In this document: in pieces, positions 22,164-26,566 of the stretch
Position numbering within the stretch: the stretch's first letter is position 1
Layout: the number at the start of each line of letters is the position of its first letter
Origin: a virus
Strand: one strand, 5' to 3'
Length of the DNA: 26,566 bases
Virus record (IMG/VR): IMGVR_UViG_3300046007_010801
Span: 1-26,566 of that record
Made by a program: the position numbers and the translations under genes
The notes under the pieces: generated by a model
Told to the model about the DNA's origin: nothing
The model's database searches: none
The model's input: the letters and a program-made list of their open reading frames with translations, nothing else

Positions 22164-23237
22164 ATGACAAATCAAGAATTATTTAAGCAAGCAATTGCTG
22201 ATGCTAAAGCTGTTCGCGACGCTGCAGTAGCAAACGCAAAAGCCGCTCTTGAAGAAACTTTCACTCCTAGGATTATGGCTATGCTTTCTACCAAATTAAA
22301 TGAAATGGAAGAAGACTTAGAAGAAGATCTAGAAGAGAAGAAAGTTGAAGAAGGAGACATTGAAGAATACGGTGATGAACACGCTGTATCTGCAAAAGAC
22401 GCTTTAAAAGACAAAAAAGAAGGCGTTGAAGAAGAAGGTTATGAAGCCGGAAAACAAAAACCTGAAATTGAAGAAAAGGTGGAAGAAGAAGGCTACGAAA
22501 TGGAAGAAGGTGACCTTGAAGAAATTGACCTTGACGAAATCTTAGCTGAACTAGAATTAGAAGAAGGCGAAGACATGGAAGAAGCTAAAAAAGAAGATTT
22601 AGACGAAGCCGTGGAAGAAGATTTAGAAGAAGGCGATGACATGGAGGAAGCTAAAAAAGAAGAAGAAGATACTGTTGAGGAATTAACAGTAGACGAACTT
22701 AAAGACATTATCCGTGACGTTGTTTCTAGCGTAATGGGTGGTGGCGAAGAAGCCGGCGAAGAAGAAGTTGGCGGAGAAGAAGATGAAGAAGAAGCTATGG
22801 AAGAAATTGTTGACTTAGAAGAAGTTTTAGCTTATCTTGATGAAAATAAAGATAAAGACGAAGACGACGAAGAAAAAGACAAAATTAAAGAAGAATTAGA
22901 CGAAGCAATTCAAGTTATTAAGACTTTAAAACAAGAACTTAATGATGTTAATTTGTTAAACGCTAAGAATCTTTATGCAAACAAGCTTTTCAAAGCAAGT
23001 TCATTATCTGAAGCTCAAAAAGTAAAAGTTATTAGTTCTATTGACAAAGCTAAAAATGTTAAAGAAGCTAAGACTATTTACGAAACTTTAAAAGAAAACT
23101 TTAGCGCTAAAAAATCAAGCATTAAAGAATCTATTGGTTTCGCTTCAAAAGCAGCTGGTGTTGCACCAAAACAACCAATCGTTGAAGGTGATTCTGCAAT
23201 TCGTAGAATGCAACAATTAGCTGGTATTATAAAATAA
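22164..23237 (+). CDS. 22: Prohead scaffold core protein (T4 gp22-like)
   Basis: A 357-residue, extremely Glu-rich protein, as expected for the main scaffold of T4-like proheads. After an N-terminal helix (AIADAKAVRDAAVANAKAAL) comes a long acidic region (about 47-250) with an internal duplication of LEEG(E/D)DMEEAKKE, then a Lys-rich helical C-terminal part. Many (L/I)xE sites are present, consistent with degradation by the protease at maturation; IVE|G lies 15 residues before the end. The last residues, IRRMQQLAGIIK, recur as the targeting peptide of the protein at 9764. It is placed between protease and capsid exactly as in T4, and the strong ribosome site fits a protein made in many copies. 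Confidence 0.9.
   Translation: MTNQELFKQAIADAKAVRDAAVANAKAALEETFTPRIMAMLSTKLNEMEEDLEEDLEEKKVEEGDIEEYGDEHAVSAKDALKDKKEGVEEEGYEAGKQKPEIEEKVEEEGYEMEEGDLEEIDLDEILAELELEEGEDMEEAKKEDLDEAVEEDLEEGDDMEEAKKEEEDTVEELTVDELKDIIRDVVSSVMGGGEEAGEEEVGGEEDEEEAMEEIVDLEEVLAYLDENKDKDEDDEEKDKIKEELDEAIQVIKTLKQELNDVNLLNAKNLYANKLFKASSLSEAQKVKVISSIDKAKNVKEAKTIYETLKENFSAKKSSIKESIGFASKAAGVAPKQPIVEGDSAIRRMQQLAGIIK
22557..22663 (+). repeat. Internal duplication in scaffold gene
   Basis: Two near-identical 41-base copies (22557-22597 and 22623-22663), 66 bases apart in phase, encode LEEGxDMEEAKKE twice. It probably arose by in-frame duplication in the acidic region. Confidence 0.75.
23199..23234 (+). repeat. Copy 2 of the MQQLAGI peptide coding sequence (scaffold C-terminus)
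   Basis: These 36 bases directly precede the scaffold stop codon and match 9785-9820 at 31 of 36 positions. Confidence 0.8.
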
Positions 23238-23267
23238 CAAACAAAACAAATAAAAACTTATTAAAAA

Positions 23268-24899
23268 ATGAGTACTGTTCAATCATTAATCGAATCTGCT
23301 AACCCATGGCAGTCTATGCAATCTGACGCTCAGCGTCTTGCTGGAAAATGGGGCAAGTCAGGTTTGTTAGAAGGTCTTAAAGAACAAGACAAAACAAACA
23401 TGGCGACAATGCTTGAAAACCAAGCAAAACAATTAGTAGTAGAAGCTTCTCAAACAGGTACTGGTGGTACATTCACTCCAGGTACTGGTGAGCAATGGGC
23501 TGGTGTAGCGTTACCGTTAGTACGTAAAGTATTCGGTCAAATCGCTGCTAAAGAGTTCGTTTCTGTTCAACCAATGAGCTTACCTGCTGGTTTAGTGTTC
23601 TATCTTGATTTCCAATATGGAACTAACAAATTACCTTTCTCTCAAGGTAACTCTATTTACGGTACACCAAGTGCTAACTTCGGTAACTTAGCTGAAGGTG
23701 GTTTATATGGTGCTGGCCGTTTTGGTTACTCAACTAACCAATTCTCAGCTTCAAACGCAACTGTAGCTTCTACAGCTACTGCTACTTGGGCTGAAGTTGA
23801 TTTTGATTCAGCTGTATCTGGTACTGTACAAGCATCAAATATGGTTAAAATCACTTTCGCTACTGGTTCTATTAGTTCTAACCTTGATGTTAATGGTATC
23901 CGTGCTTTTGAATTAAGTGGTTCAGCTGTTGTATCTCCTGTTACAACTTTAACTCAATTCACTTCTATTGATGGTGGTAACCTTAGCTTCTTCGTTAGTG
24001 GTTCTAACAAAGCTGCTGTTGACGCTGTAACTGGTTCTATCACTGTATTCTACAACAAGAAAACTGCTGATAATGCTCGTGGTGATTTTGAAGATGGTCA
24101 ATCATATTCTACACCAAACGCTCAAAGTGCAACTTCAATCGCTATTCCTGAAATTAACGTTCAGTTAAGAAGTGAAACTATTGCTGCTAAAACTAAAAAG
24201 TTAAAAGCACAATGGACTCCAGAATTCGCACAAGACTTAAACGCTTACCAAAACTTAGATGCTGAAGCTGAATTAACTTCTATGTTATCTGAGTACATTT
24301 CATTAGAAATCGACTTAGAAATCTTAGATATGTTAATCCAAAATGCTCCTACTTCTGAAGTTTGGTCTGCAAAAGTTGGTAACCAATTAGATGCTTCTGG
24401 TGTTGCTTTCCAAAGCAATACAAGTGGTGTTTACTACACTCAAATGACTTGGTTCCAAACTTTAGGTATCAAATTACAAAAAGTATCTAACACAATCCAT
24501 CAAAGAACTTTAAGAGGTGGCGCTAACTTCATGGTTGTAAGCCCTGCAGTTGCTACTATCTTAGAATCTATTCCTGGATTCGCTGCTGATACTGACGGTG
24601 CTGCTGATACTATGAAGTATGCATTCGGTGTTCAGAAAGTTGGCCAATTAAACAGCCGTTACAAAGTTTATAAGAATCCTTATATGCTTGAAAACGTAAT
24701 CTTAATGGGCTTCCGTGGTAACCAATTCTTAGAAACTGGTGCCGTTTATGCTCCATACATTCCATTGATCATGACTCCATTAGTGTACGACCCAGCTACC
24801 TTCACTCCAAGAAAAGGTATCATGACTCGTTACGCTAAGAAAATGGTTCGTCCTGAATTCTATGGTATCGTTAAGGTTGCTGATTTAAACATTGTCTAA
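23268..24899 (+). CDS. 23: Major capsid protein (T4 gp23-like)
   Basis: A 543-residue HK97-fold capsid protein. Residues 1-59 are the propeptide, with a predicted gp21 cut at QLVVE|A (after E59), close to the T4 gp23 cut after residue 65. The mature N-terminus has TGTGGTFTPGTGEQWAGVAL, followed by PLVRKVFGQIAAKEFVSVQP and MSLPAGLVFYLDF, strongly conserved in gp23. A Ser/Thr/Gly-rich insert (about 165-275) probably forms the surface insertion domain. ETIAAKTKKLKAQWTPEFAQ and the C-terminal TRYAKKMVRPEFYGIV are also typical. It forms the hexamers of the head. It is 30 bases from the scaffold stop with an A-rich leader and no Shine-Dalgarno site, and a strong terminator follows. Confidence 0.96.
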   Translation: MSTVQSLIESANPWQSMQSDAQRLAGKWGKSGLLEGLKEQDKTNMATMLENQAKQLVVEASQTGTGGTFTPGTGEQWAGVALPLVRKVFGQIAAKEFVSVQPMSLPAGLVFYLDFQYGTNKLPFSQGNSIYGTPSANFGNLAEGGLYGAGRFGYSTNQFSASNATVASTATATWAEVDFDSAVSGTVQASNMVKITFATGSISSNLDVNGIRAFELSGSAVVSPVTTLTQFTSIDGGNLSFFVSGSNKAAVDAVTGSITVFYNKKTADNARGDFEDGQSYSTPNAQSATSIAIPEINVQLRSETIAAKTKKLKAQWTPEFAQDLNAYQNLDAEAELTSMLSEYISLEIDLEILDMLIQNAPTSEVWSAKVGNQLDASGVAFQSNTSGVYYTQMTWFQTLGIKLQKVSNTIHQRTLRGGANFMVVSPAVATILESIPGFAADTDGAADTMKYAFGVQKVGQLNSRYKVYKNPYMLENVILMGFRGNQFLETGAVYAPYIPLIMTPLVYDPATFTPRKGIMTRYAKKMVRPEFYGIVKVADLNIV

Positions 24900-24928
24900 G
24901 TTAGCTGACTTATAACAGTCATAAAATT

Positions 24929-24961
24929 GAGACTCAAGCGCAAGCTTGGGTCTCTTTTTTT
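24929..24961 (+). terminator. Intrinsic terminator after capsid gene
   Basis: An 11-base-pair stem (GAGACTCAAGC with GCTTGGGTCTC, one T-G pair), a stable GCAA tetraloop and seven T. It ends the scaffold-capsid transcript. Confidence 0.93.
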
Positions 24962-24969
24962 ATATTTAT
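24962..24969 (+). promoter_or_regulatory. ATATTTAT motif, candidate late promoter
   Basis: This copy directly follows the terminator T run and ends 5 bases before the ATG at 24975. New transcription must start here if the gene is to be expressed after the terminator. Confidence 0.5.
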
Positions 24970-24974
24970 ATTAT

Positions 24975-25229
24975 ATGATTATATTTGAAGAAATACCATG
25001 GTTCCAATTCCAACGAATACCAAGTATCAACAAACTTCCTTTACAAGAGCAAGTTCGCAAATATAGAGAATATATGCTTGATTTACACTATGCTAGAGAA
25101 CAATGGATGGTTCAACAGCATGAAGGAAAATCAAGAACAATTATTTCTCAAGACTTTCTTCAACAAGAAGATTTATATTATATCTTACAAGAAGATGGAT
25201 CTAAAATATACGTAACAGTCGAAATATAA
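24975..25229 (+). CDS. Small hypothetical protein after capsid gene
   Basis: An 84-residue protein. The ATG at 24975 is preferred: a longer in-frame start at 24927 would lie on the terminator stem. It begins MIIFEEIPWFQFQRIPSINK and is rich in Gln, Glu and Tyr, with no domain I recognise. Its position between the capsid and a fibre-like protein suggests a small structural or assembly protein. The gene itself is supported by the upstream motif and the 4-base gap to the next gene. Confidence 0.6.
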   Translation: MIIFEEIPWFQFQRIPSINKLPLQEQVRKYREYMLDLHYAREQWMVQQHEGKSRTIISQDFLQQEDLYYILQEDGSKIYVTVEI

Positions 25230-25233
25230 TTTT

Positions 25234-25899
25234 ATGCCCGATTTACCAATATCAGGACTACCTGAACTTTTAACACCATCACCAACAGATGTATTCGCTA
25301 TTGTTAATAATAGTATAACTAAAAAAACTACAGTACAAGCTATAGGTACTGCTGTATATAATCAAATTTCACCAGTATTAGTAACTACTAGTTCATTTAA
25401 TAATTTTACTCAATCGTATAATAATACTACTAGTTCATTTGGTGTTACTCCTTATTATGGCTCATTTTTTCATACAGCATCTATAAATCTTTCTGTAACT
25501 AATACCTTATACTCAGCATCATTTAATACAACAGATTTTTCTAATGGAGTAAGTATTAGTGGATCTAATCAAGATAAAATTAAAATAGCTAATACAGGAA
25601 TTTATAACATTCAATTTTCAGCACAATTTGATAAAACAAATAGTGCTAATGCTACTGTTTATGTATGGTTAAGAAAAAATAATACTGATATTCCTATTAC
25701 TAATACTGGTTTAACATTAGGTGGTGGTACAAATGACGCCTCTGTAGGTGCTTGGAATTTTTTCGTATCAGCTTCTTCTAATGATTATTATCAATTAATG
25801 TTTGGTGCTACAGATGATAATGTACGGATATTATATAATGTTCCTCCAATAGGTCCTGCTGTACCATCAATTATATTGACAGTTAATAGAGTAGGTTAA
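25234..25899 (+). CDS. Fibre/appendage-like protein, possible C1q-like beta domain
   Basis: A 221-residue, Ser/Thr/Asn-rich protein. The N-terminus (LPISGLPELLTPSPTDVFAI, then VNNSITKKTTVQ) is the attachment type seen in many phage tail-fibre and appendage proteins. The C-terminal half (NTGIYNIQFSAQFDKTNSAN, then YVWLRKNNTDIPITNTGLTL and a final IILTVNRVG strand) resembles a C1q/TNF-like jelly roll, which usually trimerises and binds receptors. Placed just after the capsid gene, it could be a head fibre or a short tail fibre. No chaperone is seen. The class is likely; the location on the particle is unknown. Confidence 0.6.
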   Translation: MPDLPISGLPELLTPSPTDVFAIVNNSITKKTTVQAIGTAVYNQISPVLVTTSSFNNFTQSYNNTTSSFGVTPYYGSFFHTASINLSVTNTLYSASFNTTDFSNGVSISGSNQDKIKIANTGIYNIQFSAQFDKTNSANATVYVWLRKNNTDIPITNTGLTLGGGTNDASVGAWNFFVSASSNDYYQLMFGATDDNVRILYNVPPIGPAVPSIILTVNRVG

Positions 25900-25906
25900 T
25901 ATTTAT
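25899..25906 (+). promoter_or_regulatory. ATATTTAT motif, candidate late promoter
   Basis: This copy begins on the last base of the fibre gene stop and ends 15 bases before the phoH ATG. Confidence 0.45.
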
Positions 25907-25921
25907 ATTAAATACAGTTAC

Positions 25922-26566
25922 ATGCGTGAACCTAATCGTGAAAGAAAAAACGATATTAAGATTATTAATGCCGTTCAGTTAAATGAAGAGCAAAAAGAAG
26001 CAAAGAGATTAATCGTTGAAAATCAAATAGTGGTTATAACAGGTAGAGCAGGTAGTGGTAAGTCATTAGTGTGTGCTCAAGCCGCGTTAGATTTCCTTAA
26101 GAAAAAACAAATAGAGTGTATATATAATACACGCGCCGCTGTTGAAGTAGGTAAGTCATTAGGATTCTTACCTGGTGATATTAATGGTAAGTTTGACCCA
26201 TATATGGAAGCTTTACTAGAAAATTTAAATAAATGCTGCTCTGATAAAAAAGAAATCGCCAAACTAGTCGAAGAGAACAAAATTAAAGCATTACCAGTCC
26301 AGTTCATCCGTGGTAAAACCATTGATGATATATTAATTGTTGAAGAAGCACAGAACTTAACCAAAGGTGAAATGCTAGCTATATTAACACGCTTAGGTAA
26401 AAGCGGTAAAATTGTCATTAATGGTGATAATGAGCAAACTGATATTAAGTCAGTTACCGGTGAAATTAATGGTTTAAGTTATGTTATTGAATTGTCTAAA
26501 AAAATCGAGGAAATTAAGTGGATTAAATTGAAAGAAAACCACCGCTCTGATTTGGTAGGTAAATCT
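25922..26566 (+). CDS. phoH: PhoH-like ATPase (3' end outside window)
   Basis: An open frame of 215 codons that runs off the right edge. VVITGRAGSGKSLV gives Walker A (GRAGSGKS, residues 41-48), ILIVEEAQNL is Walker B, INGDNEQTD is the sensor-like motif with the expected Asn/Asp, and LKENHRSDLVGKS ends with the family's Arg. The block PVQFIRGKTIDDILIVEEAQ is diagnostic for PhoH, a common gene in marine and T4-like phages. PhoH is an RNA helicase-related P-loop ATPase; its role in phage infection is not settled. Confidence 0.93.
   Translation, partial: MREPNRERKNDIKIINAVQLNEEQKEAKRLIVENQIVVITGRAGSGKSLVCAQAALDFLKKKQIECIYNTRAAVEVGKSLGFLPGDINGKFDPYMEALLENLNKCCSDKKEIAKLVEENKIKALPVQFIRGKTIDDILIVEEAQNLTKGEMLAILTRLGKSGKIVINGDNEQTDIKSVTGEINGLSYVIELSKKIEEIKWIKLKENHRSDLVGKS

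Noticed and set aside
24927-24974. Longer start for the small gene after the capsid
   Set aside because: It would start in the terminator stem, and the ATATTTAT motif lies between it and the ATG at 24975.
24985-25215. Alternative 76-codon frame inside the small gene at 24975
   Set aside because: It is fully nested in the gene at 24975, lacks an upstream motif of its own, and the host frame fits the spacing to the next gene better.
26077-26418. Minus-strand open frames across the window (for example opposite phoH, scaffold and capsid-cluster genes)
   Set aside because: Each lies opposite a well-supported + strand gene, shows low-complexity Ser/Leu/Ile composition and has no start context or family resemblance.
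1-26566. CRISPR array, insertion sequence, integrase or attachment site
   Set aside because: No regularly spaced direct repeats, transposase or integrase motifs, or flanking duplications were seen.

Overview
The window reads as part of the genome of a T4-like (myovirus-type) tailed phage. It is AT-rich, every supported gene lies on the + strand, and genes are packed with small gaps or short overlaps, often sharing the bases TAATG. The diagnostic block is terminase large subunit (gp17-like), portal (gp20-like), prohead protease (gp21-like), scaffold (gp22-like) and major capsid protein (gp23-like), in T4 order but without the tail sheath and tube genes that T4 has between 17 and 20. Most starts lack a Shine-Dalgarno sequence and follow an A/T-rich leader, which is compatible with a Bacteroidetes (for example flavobacterial) host; this host idea is an inference only.

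Layout. Bases 1-380 hold the end of a RecB-like PD-(D/E)XK nuclease. Bases 397-10108 are an accessory block: a three-part nucleotidyltransferase/metallopeptidase fusion, a HAD-type nucleotidase, a zinc-finger protein, a ferritin-like protein, a run of small proteins joined end to end (3582-8557), a DEDD exonuclease and an SH3-barrel protein. After a structured non-coding stretch (10109-10237) come a pyrimidine-dimer-glycosylase-like protein, an FAD oxidoreductase, a P-loop kinase, a low-complexity protein and a membrane-anchored coiled-coil protein. A terminator near 14587 precedes the head-assembly operon (terminase, portal, several core proteins, protease; 14613-21968). A second terminator and a structured leader precede the scaffold and capsid genes (22164-24899), and a third terminator follows. 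The right edge carries a fibre-like protein and the start of PhoH.

Main observation. Many accessory proteins begin with a short hydrophobic/acidic leader ending in (L/I/V)-x-E, such as [28 protein letters not shown] and MISLIQILKE. This closely resembles the capsid-targeting sequences of T4 internal head proteins (IPI-III, Alt), which are cut by the gp21 protease after (L/I)xE. The capsid protein here has a matching site (LVVE|A, after residue 59). One leader (MQQLAGILKE) almost exactly repeats the C-terminus of the scaffold protein. The window may therefore encode an unusually large set of head-packaged proteins, including an ADP-ribosyltransferase-like protein (compare T4 Alt), a nucleotidyltransferase-metallopeptidase fusion, a cysteine-rich metal-binding protein and an EF-hand protein, that could enter the host with the DNA.

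Regulation. A motif, ATATTTAT, lies before at least twelve genes, mostly at 4-7 or 15-16 bases from the ATG. With one flanking base it is the reverse complement of the T4 late promoter TATAAATA. It is proposed as this phage's late promoter or a start-site element.
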